From positions 3,286,001 to 3,350,000 of the forward strand of contig NZ_CP071870.1 of assembly GCF_017569205.1 (NCBI RefSeq): DNA of 64,000 nt. Direction: 5' to 3'. The translations under genes were made by a program, and so were the position numbers. Below the pieces are notes generated by a model that saw only the letters and a program-made list of their open reading frames with translations, did no database searches and was not told the origin of the DNA. Shown one piece after another: positions 40,430 through 48,705 of the stretch (positions are counted from its first letter, which is position 1; the number at the start of each line of letters is the position of its first letter). The stretch is from Propioniciclava sp. MC1595 (GTDB taxonomy: Bacteria > Actinomycetota > Actinomycetes > Propionibacteriales > Propionibacteriaceae).

Positions 40430-41665
40430 TCAGCGGGCGACCGGGACGTCCGCGCGCAGCATGGCCGCGATGGCGCCGGCTACCGCGCAGGCGACACCGA
40501 GGGCGATGGGCAGGCCCAAGGCCACCGGGGCCCCGAAGCCGTCGACCACGAACCCGGCGGCCGCAGCACCCGCGCCCACGCCGGCGACGTTCGCGGCGCT
40601 GAGCAGGGTGAGGACGAGGGTGTTCCCGGCGGACGGGAGGCGCTCCGCGCCGGTGAACGCGGCCACCAGCAGCGGGGCGACGCACAGGCCGATGCCGGCG
40701 CACGCCGCCATGAGCAGCGCGAGCTGACCGGCGCCGAGCAGGCCGACGGCCATCACGGCGAGCGCCAGCCCGAACACGACGGCCCGACGCGGCAACGGCC
40801 AGCGGTGCAGCAGGTGGGTGAGCATGCCCGACACGGCCGACCCCAGCCCGACGAACGCGTAGACGACGCCCGTCAGCGGGGCGTGCTCGGTCGGGGCCAG
40901 GGCCGCGGTCAGGCTGGTCTGCACGGTGCCGAACACCCCGCCGACCAGGAACGACAGGGCGACCCACACGGCGAGCCGGGGGGAGACGGGGCCGCGCCCG
41001 CGGCGTCCGGACGCCAGGGAGTGGCGGCCCAGCAGCACCGCCAAGCTGACCTGGGCGAGCACCAGCACGGCGAGGGCGGCGCCGATCGCGGCGACCGGGC
41101 TGACGACGGTGGCGAGGGTGGCGCCGATCACCGGTCCGACCACGAAGGACACCTCGTCGACGACCGTCTCGTAGCCCATCGCCACCTCGACCTTGCGGGC
41201 GCCGTGCGGCTGGGAGGAGAAGCGCGTCGACCAGCCCGAGCGAGCGATCGCGCCCACCTGCGCGTTGGACGCCCCGACCAGCAGCGCGGTGCCCACGGGC
41301 ACGGCCACGGGCAGGGCCGGGAGCCACGCGAAGGACGCCAGGGCGCTGATCGTCAGCGCGGCGACGACGGTCATGGTGGCGACGGTGCGGCGGGGTCCCC
41401 AGCGGTCGGCGAGGGCGCCGACGAGCGGGGCGCCCAGCGCGGCGCCGAGGCTCATCGCGGCGAGCATGAGGCCGGCGACGGCGAACGAGCCGGTCAGGTG
41501 CTGGCCGTGCAGGAGCACCGCCAACGGCAGCATCGCCACGGGCAGGCGGGCGGCGAAGGACGCCACCAGGTAGGGCAGGCCGGCCGCGTCGCTGAGCAGC
41601 GGGAAGGGGCGCAGGCGCGGCTCGGCCGGGGCGTGCGTGGGTGTGGGTGTGGTCAGGGTCTCCAT
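40430..41665 (-). CDS. Major facilitator superfamily transporter
   Basis: A 411-residue 12-span inner-membrane transporter. Motif A is seen in GALADRWGPRRTVATM, and acidic or histidine residues in spans (ETVVDEVSFVVGP; LTHLLHRWPLP) suggest proton coupling. The start is placed at METLTTPTP because GGAGA lies five bases upstream; an ATG eleven codons earlier is weaker. The N-terminal 30 residues are cytosolic and Pro-rich. The substrate is unknown; the family resembles actinobacterial drug or metabolite exporters with the SxxVGPxxG-type span 5. A long hairpin follows the stop. Confidence 0.82.
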   Translation of the reverse strand: METLTTPTPTHAPAEPRLRPFPLLSDAAGLPYLVASFAARLPVAMLPLAVLLHGQHLTGSFAVAGLMLAAMSLGAALGAPLVGALADRWGPRRTVATMTVVAALTISALASFAWLPALPVAVPVGTALLVGASNAQVGAIARSGWSTRFSSQPHGARKVEVAMGYETVVDEVSFVVGPVIGATLATVVSPVAAIGAALAVLVLAQVSLAVLLGRHSLASGRRGRGPVSPRLAVWVALSFLVGGVFGTVQTSLTAALAPTEHAPLTGVVYAFVGLGSAVSGMLTHLLHRWPLPRRAVVFGLALAVMAVGLLGAGQLALLMAACAGIGLCVAPLLVAAFTGAERLPSAGNTLVLTLLSAANVAGVGAGAAAAGFVVDGFGAPVALGLPIALGVACAVAGAIAAMLRADVPVAR

Positions 41666-41756
41666 CAGGTCTCCGGGGAGTGCACGAAACGTGCGCATCC
41701 CCCCACCCTGATGCGCGGTTGCCTGTGAGTCCGTCTGCCATCATCGCAAATCGGGC

Positions 41757-41868
41757 ATGACAAGCACAAGGGTTTGGTGCAACCCGGGGCAGGTGCTGGC
41801 CGACAACGACGGCTGGGCGTCGGCCGAGGGTGGCACGACCGGTGGGGCGGCCGCGACGGGGGGGCCGA
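41757..41868 (+). pseudogene. Pectate lyase gene, 5' remnant before the IS256-family insertion
   Basis: The frame reads DNDGWASAEGGTTGGAAATG, the typical start of the mature part of family 1 pectate lyases, and stops making sense at a run of seven Gs (41858-41864) next to the IS end. No signal peptide is visible upstream, although these enzymes are exported, so more of the 5' end has been lost or altered. The continuation lies at 43361-44519 beyond the insertion element. Joining the two gives the expected 'ATGADNVF'-like text only if the G-run is shortened, so a small indel has probably accompanied the insertion. Confidence 0.65.
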
Positions 41869-43360
41869 GGTGCTGTCAGATGGTTTGTGTAAGCGGTCCT
41901 TCTACCGGAAGGAACCATGATGAGTGTTGTGACCGATACGACGAATCATTCGAACAGGCTGTCTGCTGCCGAGCGACGTGCTTTGCGGGCTGAGGCTCCG
42001 GGATCGAAGGCTGCCGCTGACCTGGTGGCTTCGGGCGCTCTGGACGGTTTGTTCGCCCGCATCGATGCCGGCGAGATCGATCTGGCCGGGGATGGCGGGT
42101 TCATCCCGGGTTTGATCAAGGCCGCCCTCGAGCGCGGCACGCAGGTCGAACTCACCGACCACCTCGGCTACGAGAAGGGTGACCCGCACGCCTCGGCGTT
42201 CCCGAACTCGCGTAACGGGACGACTCCGAAGACGGTCGCGACCCAGGTCGGGGACGTCGACTTGGACCTCCCGCGGGACCGGCTGGGCACGTTCGAGCCA
42301 CGCCTGGTACCGAAAGGGACGCGCCGGTTGAACGAGCTCGATGAGATGATCATCGCCTTGTACGCCGGCGGGATGACGGTGCGTGACATCGAGTACTTCC
42401 TGCGGTCCACGCTGGGTACGGAGTTGTCACACGAGACGATCAGCAAGATCACCGACACCGTCGCCGATGAGGTCCTCGCGTGGCAGCAACGCGCTCTGGA
42501 CGCCTTGTACCCGGTCATCTACTTGGACGCGATCATGGTCAAGGTCCGTGACGGCGCGCACGTGACGAACAAGGCCGCCCACCTGGCCGTCGGGGTGGAC
42601 ATGGACGGCATCAAGCACGTGCTCGGCATCTGGCTGCAAACCACCGAAGGAGCGAAGTTCTGGGCCGGCGTGTGCGCCGACCTGGCCAACCGCGGCATCC
42701 GCGATGTCCTCATCGTGTGCTGCGACGGCCTGGTCGGGCTGCCGGAGGCGATCGAGGCGACCTGGAACGAAGCGACCGTGCAAACCTGTGTCGTCCATTT
42801 GATCCGGGCTGCGATGCGGTTCGTCGGCTACCAGGACCGCAAGGCCGTGGCGGCGGCGTTGAAGCCGATCTACACCGCCTCAGACGCGAAGGCCGCGCGC
42901 AGCGAGCTGGACGCGTTCGCTGACGGCCAGTGGGGCAAGAAGTACCCCCACGCGGTCAAGACGTGGGAGAACGCGTGGGAACGCTTCATCCCGTTCCTGG
43001 CCTTTCCGCCGGCCCTGCGGAAGGTGATCTACACCACCAACAGCATCGAGAGCCTGAACTACCAACTACGGAAGGTGTCGAAGAACCGCGGGCACTTCCC
43101 CAACGACACTGCGGTGGTCAAACTCTTGTGGCTAGCGATCTGCACCATCGAGGACAAACGCGCTCGTGACCGCGCCAAGGAAGCCGGCCAACCCGCCGGC
43201 AAACGCAAGGCCCCCGGCCGGCTCGTCGAGGGACAGATCGTGACGAACTGGAAACAAGCTCTGGCCCAACTCGCCCTCGTCTACCCCGAACGCATCAACC
43301 GCTACCTCTAGATTCGAACAACAACAAGAGGATCCCTTACACAGAAATCTTGACAAGCTC
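41869..43360 (+). mobile_element. IS256-family insertion sequence
   Basis: About 1492 bases carrying one transposase gene. The ends are imperfect inverted repeats of about 35 bases: the left end begins GGTGCTGTCAGATGG and continues TTTGTGTAAGCGGTCCT; the right end, reversed, begins GAGCTTGTCAAGATTTC and continues TGTGTAAGGGATCCT. Flanks are GGGGGCCGA on the left and ACGGCCCGA on the right, which match at six of nine positions and may be a decayed 8-9 base target duplication. The element sits inside a pectate lyase gene. Exact ends should be set by comparison with other copies. Confidence 0.8.
41917..43311 (+). CDS. IS256-family (mutator-type) transposase
   Basis: A 464-residue full-length DDE transposase. 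The catalytic parts are visible: first Asp in VIYLDAIMVKVR, second in VCCDGLVGLPEAI, and Glu in YTTNSIESLNYQLRK, the last being a mutator-family signature. The N-terminal DNA-binding region is intact (YEKGDPHASAFPNSRNGTTP). No frameshift or stop interrupts it, so the element may still be active. A GGAAGGA ribosome site lies just before two tandem ATGs at 41917 and 41920. The transposase reads in the same direction as the interrupted pectate lyase. Confidence 0.93.
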   Translation: MMSVVTDTTNHSNRLSAAERRALRAEAPGSKAAADLVASGALDGLFARIDAGEIDLAGDGGFIPGLIKAALERGTQVELTDHLGYEKGDPHASAFPNSRNGTTPKTVATQVGDVDLDLPRDRLGTFEPRLVPKGTRRLNELDEMIIALYAGGMTVRDIEYFLRSTLGTELSHETISKITDTVADEVLAWQQRALDALYPVIYLDAIMVKVRDGAHVTNKAAHLAVGVDMDGIKHVLGIWLQTTEGAKFWAGVCADLANRGIRDVLIVCCDGLVGLPEAIEATWNEATVQTCVVHLIRAAMRFVGYQDRKAVAAALKPIYTASDAKAARSELDAFADGQWGKKYPHAVKTWENAWERFIPFLAFPPALRKVIYTTNSIESLNYQLRKVSKNRGHFPNDTAVVKLLWLAICTIEDKRARDRAKEAGQPAGKRKAPGRLVEGQIVTNWKQALAQLALVYPERINRYL

Positions 43361-44519
43361 ACGGCCCGACAACGTGTTCCACGTCAGCACCTGGCAGGAG
43401 TTCCGCACGGCGCTGGGTGGCGGGGGCAACGCGGCCCGCACCAACACCGAGCCGCGGATCATCTACGTCCACGGCGAGCTGAACGCCTTCGAGGCCGCGG
43501 ACGGCACGATGACCACCTGCGCGACGTTCGAGGAGGAGACCGGCTTCAGCCAGGCCGCCTACATCGAGGCGTTCGACCCCTACGGCCCGTGGGGCTGGAA
43601 GGACCCGGAGGGCGAGCTCGTCGACCTCCAGGCCGCGGCGGCCAACGCCCAGGCCCTGCAGACGCAGCAGCACATCGGCTCCAACAAGACGATCATCGGG
43701 GTCGGCGACGACGCGCGCATCGTGGGCGCGAACCTGCGCATCCGGGACGCCGACAACGTCATCGTGCGCAACCTCACCGTCTCCGACTCCACCGACTGCT
43801 TCCCGGAGTGGGATCCCGGCGACACGGCGTCCGGGAACTGGAACAGCCGCTACGACAACATCTCGGTGTGGACCTCCACCCACGTGTGGATCGACCACAA
43901 CACGCTCGACTCCGGCGACCTGCCGCCCGACGCCCTGGCGTCCGTGTACGGCCGCCCCTACGAGGTGCACGACGGGCTGCTCGACATCACGCACAGCTCC
44001 GACCTCGTGACGGTGTCGTACAACCGCTTCGAGCCGCACGACAAGACGATGCTGATCGGCTCCTCGGACGGCCGGACCGCCGACCGCGGCACCCTGCGCG
44101 TGACCCTGCACCACAACAAGTGGACCGACATCGGCCAGCGCGCCCCGCGCGTCCGGTACGGCCAGGTCGACCTGTACAACAACTACTACGTGCAGACCGG
44201 CCCGTACGACTGGTACTCCTACTACTGGGGCGTCGGACGTGAGTCGGCCCTGTACGCCGAGAACAACTACATCCAGCTCGACCCGGCCAACGACGCCTCC
44301 ACCATCATCGCCAAGTGGGGTGGTGTGGCCATGACCGAGATCGGGACCCGGGTCAACGGGAAGAAGGTGTCCGCGCTGGACGCCTACAACGCCGCGAACC
44401 CGACCGACACGATCGGTGACGACGCCGGGTGGACCCCCCAGTACCGCCTCAAGGTCGACCCGACGATGTCGGTGCCTGCCCAGGTGGAGCTGCGCGCGGG
44501 CGCGGGAACGCTCCGCTGA
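43361..44519 (+). pseudogene. Pectate lyase family 1, 3' portion cut off by the insertion element
   Basis: About 385 residues of a family 1 polysaccharide lyase, beginning NVFHVSTWQEFRTALGGGG. Core features are intact: the vWiDH motif (HVWIDHNTLDSGD), the calcium-site DITHSSD, and the catalytic Arg in TLHHNKWTDIGQRAPRVRYG. The enzyme would cleave pectate outside the cell by beta-elimination. The first codons now derive from the IS right end, and the signal peptide is lost, so even if translated from an internal start the product should not be exported. A strong hairpin terminator follows the stop. The catalytic domain itself shows no stop or frameshift, which implies a recent disruption. Confidence 0.85.
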
Positions 44520-44523
44520 CGGC

Positions 44524-44556
44524 GGGGGCCGCCCGGTCCCCGACCGGGCGGCCCCC
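44524..44556. terminator. Perfect 14-bp hairpin terminator
   Basis: GGGGGCCGCCCGGT and its exact complement flank a five-base loop, directly after the pectate lyase stop and before the reverse-strand pyc pseudogene ends. It can stop both transcripts. No T-run is present. Confidence 0.75.
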
Positions 44557-44562
44557 CACCAG

Positions 44563-45228
44563 CTAACCGACCACCAGCAGCAGGTCGCCACCTTCCACCG
44601 TCTGGGAGTGCTGCGGCGCCACCCGCTGCACCGTGCCCGCGACGGGCGAGGTGATGGACGCCTCCATCTTCATCGCCTCGATGGTCGCCACCTGGTCGCC
44701 GACCGCAACGGTGTCACCCGCCGCGACGGTCAGCGTGACCACGCCCGAGAACGGCGCGGGCACCTCGCCCGGGTTCGCCGGGTTGGCCAGATCGGCGGCG
44801 ACGACGTTGCTCTCGACCGAGGCGTCCCGCACCATGACCTGGCCACGGCTTGTTAATCGTGCGCTCGGCGAGGAACTGCAACAGCTTGGTCGCCCGGTCG
44901 GCCGACTCGTGCGGGCGCAGCAGTTCGGGATGCTCGTCGATGAACGACGTCGTGGCCCGCCCCGCGAGGAAGTCCGTGTCGGCGAGCACGCCGCGCAGGA
45001 AGCCGATGTTGGTGCTGACGCCGCGGATGCGGAACTCCGCCAGCGCCCGCTGCGCCCGGCGTACCGCGCGTGGGCCTCCTTGGCCGCGCGCACGATCCCC
45101 TCGATGTCGAGGTAGGCGCGCACCGGGTGGCCGCGCTCCCCGATCTCGTAGCTCTCGTCGGCCTTCAGGCGATACTCGGCCAAGCGATCCTCGTAGGGGA
45201 AGACGGCGACGGTCTTGATGCCGAGCTG
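44563..45228 (-). pseudogene. Pyruvate carboxylase pseudogene with two large deletions
   Basis: Three blocks closely match the intact pyc in this window (51266-54649). Block 1 (from 45228) is residues about 24-76 (LGIKTVAVFPYEDRLAEYRL and on). Block 2 is about 404-474 (RALAEFRIRGVSTNIGFLRG and on), in a different frame. Block 3 is about 1032-1127, the biotinyl domain with EAMKMEAS. The residues between the blocks, including the biotin carboxylase active site and all of the carboxyltransferase domain, are gone, as are the first 23 residues. It cannot be functional. Substitutions relative to the intact gene are scattered, suggesting a duplicate or acquired homologue that decayed in place. Confidence 0.9.
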
Positions 45229-45340
45229 GGTGCAGGTTCCCCATGACTGCCCGCGGCGATGGTCGGCGCCGCCAGACGACGATGTGCCGGTTCCCGAGGT
45301 GGAACCACAACTCGTGGATTCTGTGCGACGTAGCGCCGGT

Positions 45341-45435
45341 TGGACTACCAATCTCGGGGTCGCATCGCGAGGCGTGAGACGAAAGGCCTTGTCAGAGGCT
45401 TTGGGGTGCCGACGGGCGATCTCCTTGGTAGTCCA
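45341..45435. repeat. Widely spaced 11-bp inverted repeat, possible paired operators
   Basis: TGGACTACCAA (45341-45351) and TTGGTAGTCCA (45425-45435) are exact complements 73 bases apart. Each half is also close to a TTGG-N4-CCAA palindrome. They lie 134-228 bases upstream of the kinase-phosphorylase start. A looping repressor site or the ends of a tiny mobile repeat are both possible. Confidence 0.5.
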
Positions 45436-45510
45436 CATGGCGCTACGCGTCGCCCGTGAACCCGCGACAATGCCCGTGTGGGAACGCAAGCCGTTCGTAC
45501 GGGTCCTGTA

Positions 45511-45538
45511 CCCACCGTGACACCCCCGGTGGGATAAT
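45511..45538 (+). promoter_or_regulatory. Promoter region and palindrome of the kinase-phosphorylase gene
   Basis: The inverted repeat CCCACCG-N9-CGGTGGG (45511-45533) abuts a -10-like GATAAT (45533-45538), 30 bases upstream of the GTG start. The position suits a repressor site. The -35 box is unclear. An AAGGAG ribosome site lies at 45558-45563. Confidence 0.45.
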
Positions 45539-45568
45539 GGGCGCGGTTCCCCAGACGAAGGAGTCCCC

Positions 45569-48148
45569 GTGCCCTTGTTCTCCGCGCTCACCGATCCCAG
45601 CTCGATCCCCACCGGGGACATGCCGGGGGACAAGGTGCACATCACCGATTGGCATCTGGCGGCTGCGGCCACGCTGTACCCCGCCCTGCGCGAGCAGCTC
45701 GACCCCGTCCTGGCCGCGGGACGCGCCGTGGTGGCCGTCTACGGCGGCTCGGGCGTGGGCAAATCCGAGCTGGGATCGCTGCTCGGCTACGCGCTCAACG
45801 CGGACGGCATCGGCGCCTACATCCTGTCGGGCGACAACTACCCGCGCCGGATCCCCTCCGTCAACGACGCCGAACGCCTGCGCGTCTTCCGCCACGCGGG
45901 CGTCCGCGGGCTGGTGGACGCCGGGGCCTACGACGCGTCCGTCCGGGACGCCCTCTCCTCCCTCCAGGCTGCGGGGATGGACGCCGACCCGGCGGCCGCC
46001 GCCGAGCACCCTTGGCTCCCGACCTACCTCCGCGCGGGCTCCACGGCGCTCGCCGCGTACCTCGGGACACCGAACGAGATCGACTTCGCCGAGGTGAACG
46101 CGATCATCGCCGCCTTCAAGGGCGGCGCCGACACCCTGACCCTCAAGCGCATGGGGCGCACCGAGGCCGACCAGTGGTATGACCAGGTCGACGTCTCGGG
46201 CACCCGCGTGCTCGTCATCGAGTGGACCCACGGCAACAGCGACTTCGTCGAGGGCGTGGACGTGCCCATCCTGCTCAACAGCACCCCGGCGCAGACGCTG
46301 GCGCACCGCCGCGCTCGCGCCCGTGACGGGGCGGTCGACAGTCCCTTCACGACGCTCGTCTTGGGATTGGAGCAGGCCAAGCTGGACGCGCAGGCACCCA
46401 AGGCGTCCCTGATCCTGTCGAAAGAGGGCGAACTGCTCACCTACGACGCCTACCTGAAGGCGATGGGGCGCCACCTCCCCCGCGATGGCGTCATGCTGAA
46501 CGCCTACCCCGACAGCCTGGACGGCACCCTGGCAGGCCTGGCGGCGTTCGTGCAGCGTCCCGAGGTCGCCGGCGCGTTCAGGTCGCTGTACCTGCTCCCC
46601 AGCGTGTTCAACAGCGACCTCGACCGCGGCTTCAGCGTGATCGACTACGGGCTGAACGACCTTCTGGCGAAGCCCGCCGACCTCGAGGCGCTGGCCGCTG
46701 CGGGGCTCGACCTGAAGTTCGACTTCATCCTCAACCACGCCTCGGTGCTGTCGCCCCAGTTCCAAGACATCCTGGCCCGCGGCGAGAGGTCGCCCTACAA
46801 CGACTTCTTCATCGACTGGAACGCCTTCTGGGCCGGTCACGGCGAGATGACGCCGGAGGGCTACATCCAGCCACGCGCGGACCTGATCGAGCACATGTTC
46901 TTCCGCAAGCCGGGCCTGCCGCTGTTGATGGTGCGTCTGCCCGACGGGTCGGAGAAGCCGTTCTGGAACACCTTCTACCAGGAGGTCCGCTACCCCCGCG
47001 TGGACGCCCAGGACCTGATGGCGGCCGGCTTGCAGTACGCCTCGGCGGACGAGTTGGCCACCCGGGTCAACGCCACCATCGCGGACGGCGGACGACCCGG
47101 GGATGCGGACTTCACCGGCTTCGAGGCGTGGCGGGACGCCGTGGTCGACCTGGTGGAGTCGCGGCGCACCTACCTGGGCCAGATGGACCTCAACATCAAG
47201 TCGCACCTGGTGTGGACGTTCTACGCCGACACCTTGGCCAGGCTCGCGGGCTACGGCGCCGAGATCGTCCGGCTGGACGCTTTCGCCTACGCCCCCAAGG
47301 AGCCAGGCGAGAAGAACTTCCTGAACGACCCCGGTACGTGGGATCTGCTCGACCAGGTGAAGGCGTTGGCCGACCGGCACGGGGTGAAGCTGCTGCCCGA
47401 GATCCACGCCCGCTACGAGGAGGGCATCCACGAGACGATTGCGGCCAAGGGGTTCCTCACCTACGACTTCTTCCTGCCCGGGCTGCTGATCCACGCGTTC
47501 GAGACGCACTCCGCCGAGCGCCTGCTCGCGTGGATCGGCGACATCCAGGCCAAGGGCATCAAGACGGTGTCGATGCTGGGCTGCCACGACGGCATCCCGC
47601 TGCTCGACCTCAAGGGCCTGCTCAGCGACGACGAGATCGAGTCGGTGATCGCCACGGTGCGCGGACGCGGCGGCTACGTGAAGGATCTCCACGGCCAGAA
47701 GGCGACCTACTATCAGGTCAACGCCACGTACTACAGCGCTCTGGGCTGCGACGACGCATCGATGCTGCTGGCCCGGGCGATCCACCTGTTCATGCCGGGC
47801 AAGCCGCAGGTGTGGTACCTCGACCTCTTCGCCGGCGAGAACAACCTGGCCGCCGTCGAGCGTGCGGGGTCGGGCGGGCACAAGGAGATCAACCGCACCA
47901 ACCTGTCGGCCGACGACCTCGAAGCCGGCCTCGCGAGGCCCGTTGTGCAGCGCCAGATCGACCTGCTGCGGTTCCGCAACACCCACCCGGCGTTCGGGTG
48001 GGATGCCGAGCTGACGGCGTCCGGAGAAGGCTCGGTGTTGATCTTGGAGTGGTCGCGCGAGGGCCACACCGCACGGTTGGAGGCCGACCTCGCGACCCGG
48101 GCGTTCCGGATCACCGCGGACGGCACGGACCTCGACAGCCAAGGCTGA
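45569..48148 (+). CDS. P-loop kinase fused to GH13_18-type sugar phosphorylase
   Basis: An 859-residue two-domain protein. Residues about 50-290 form a uridine-kinase/phosphoribulokinase-like P-loop domain with Walker A GGSGVGKS (59-66), ILSGDNYPRR (near 85-94, like the kinase acidic/acceptor loop), VLVIEWTHG (Walker B-like, 214-222) and an arginine-rich lid (AHRRARARDG). Residues about 300-859 form a GH13 barrel of the sucrose-phosphorylase subfamily: nucleophile Asp570 in IVRLDAFAYA, acid/base Glu611 in LLPEIHARY, and transition-state Asp674 in LGCHDGIP. Such enzymes split disaccharides with phosphate. The kinase half might phosphorylate a sugar before or after cleavage; that is inference. 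A sucrose/maltose-type MFS gene is convergent. No signal peptide is present. Confidence 0.82.
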   Translation: MPLFSALTDPSSIPTGDMPGDKVHITDWHLAAAATLYPALREQLDPVLAAGRAVVAVYGGSGVGKSELGSLLGYALNADGIGAYILSGDNYPRRIPSVNDAERLRVFRHAGVRGLVDAGAYDASVRDALSSLQAAGMDADPAAAAEHPWLPTYLRAGSTALAAYLGTPNEIDFAEVNAIIAAFKGGADTLTLKRMGRTEADQWYDQVDVSGTRVLVIEWTHGNSDFVEGVDVPILLNSTPAQTLAHRRARARDGAVDSPFTTLVLGLEQAKLDAQAPKASLILSKEGELLTYDAYLKAMGRHLPRDGVMLNAYPDSLDGTLAGLAAFVQRPEVAGAFRSLYLLPSVFNSDLDRGFSVIDYGLNDLLAKPADLEALAAAGLDLKFDFILNHASVLSPQFQDILARGERSPYNDFFIDWNAFWAGHGEMTPEGYIQPRADLIEHMFFRKPGLPLLMVRLPDGSEKPFWNTFYQEVRYPRVDAQDLMAAGLQYASADELATRVNATIADGGRPGDADFTGFEAWRDAVVDLVESRRTYLGQMDLNIKSHLVWTFYADTLARLAGYGAEIVRLDAFAYAPKEPGEKNFLNDPGTWDLLDQVKALADRHGVKLLPEIHARYEEGIHETIAAKGFLTYDFFLPGLLIHAFETHSAERLLAWIGDIQAKGIKTVSMLGCHDGIPLLDLKGLLSDDEIESVIATVRGRGGYVKDLHGQKATYYQVNATYYSALGCDDASMLLARAIHLFMPGKPQVWYLDLFAGENNLAAVERAGSGGHKEINRTNLSADDLEAGLARPVVQRQIDLLRFRNTHPAFGWDAELTASGEGSVLILEWSREGHTARLEADLATRAFRITADGTDLDSQG

Positions 48149-48197
48149 CCCTGCGTTCGGCGCCCCGGCCGGCGGGCAGGGTGCGCCGTCGCAGCGC

Positions 48198-48704
48198 TCA
48201 GACGTCCTCGGGCACCTCGATCTCGGTCACGTCACCCCACGCCGCCGGGGGACGCACCACCAGGACCTCGCACGGGGCTTCACGCACGACGGCAGACGCG
48301 ACCGTGCCGAGCAGGCGTCCGGCGAGACTGGTGTCTCGGATCGCCCCGATCACGATGAGGTCCGCCTCGTGCTGCTGCGCGGCCCTCAGGAGGGCGGAGG
48401 CAGCCTCGCCCTCCACCAGCAGCGACGCCTTGACCTGCGCGCCCAGGCCGGACGCCGTGGATGTCGCGGTCGCCAACGCGTTGCTGGCCGCTTCGCGTCC
48501 CAACACAACGGAGGTCCGGGTGTCACCGAGGGTGGCCGTCGCCTTCGCACCCTCGCGCATCGTCATGCCCGAATAGGCGCAGACGATGACGAGGTCGGCC
48601 TCCTCGGCAGCGGCCAAGAACGAGGCCCTCGCGACGGTCGGGTCGGACAAGGCAGAGCCATCGGTGCCGACGACGATGCATCCGTACGGAGTCATGCTTG
48701 CCAT
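48198..48704 (-). CDS. Universal stress protein
   Basis: A 168-residue single UspA domain. It begins IVVGTDGSALSDPTVARA and ends with the ATP-binding pattern DLIVIGAIRDTSLAGRLLG followed by TVASAVVREAPCEVLVVRP, which keeps the Gly-x2-Gly-x9-Gly(Ser/Thr) spacing only approximately. It probably binds ATP and acts in stress or growth-arrest responses in the cytosol. The start is the first ATG, with GGGAG upstream; it begins one base after the MFS stop, so it is cotranscribed with the transporter. A later ATG (MTPYGCIVVG) would also give a full domain. Confidence 0.88.
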   Translation of the reverse strand: MASMTPYGCIVVGTDGSALSDPTVARASFLAAAEEADLVIVCAYSGMTMREGAKATATLGDTRTSVVLGREAASNALATATSTASGLGAQVKASLLVEGEAASALLRAAQQHEADLIVIGAIRDTSLAGRLLGTVASAVVREAPCEVLVVRPPAAWGDVTEIEVPEDV

Positions 48705-48705
48705 C

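Larger units (their letters stand above)
45229..45568 (+). other. Gap of about 340 bases before the kinase-phosphorylase gene
   Basis: No convincing gene is present. The left third follows the point where the pyc similarity stops and matches nothing I recognise. The middle holds an 11-base inverted repeat pair (45341-45435), and the right end holds the promoter, a palindrome and the ribosome site of the next gene. A few short frames exist but lack start signals. Confidence 0.6.

Noticed and set aside
41758-41765. TGACAAGC matching the bases at the right IS256 end (43351-43358)
   Set aside because: Considered as a target duplication, but pectate lyase text lies between it and the transposase, and the 35-base inverted repeats place the left end at about 41869. 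An eight-base match is likely chance.
45229-45568. tRNA or small RNA in the gap before the kinase-phosphorylase gene
   Set aside because: Inverted repeats are present but no cloverleaf with a GTTCGA-type T-loop and CCA-side acceptor pairing could be built.
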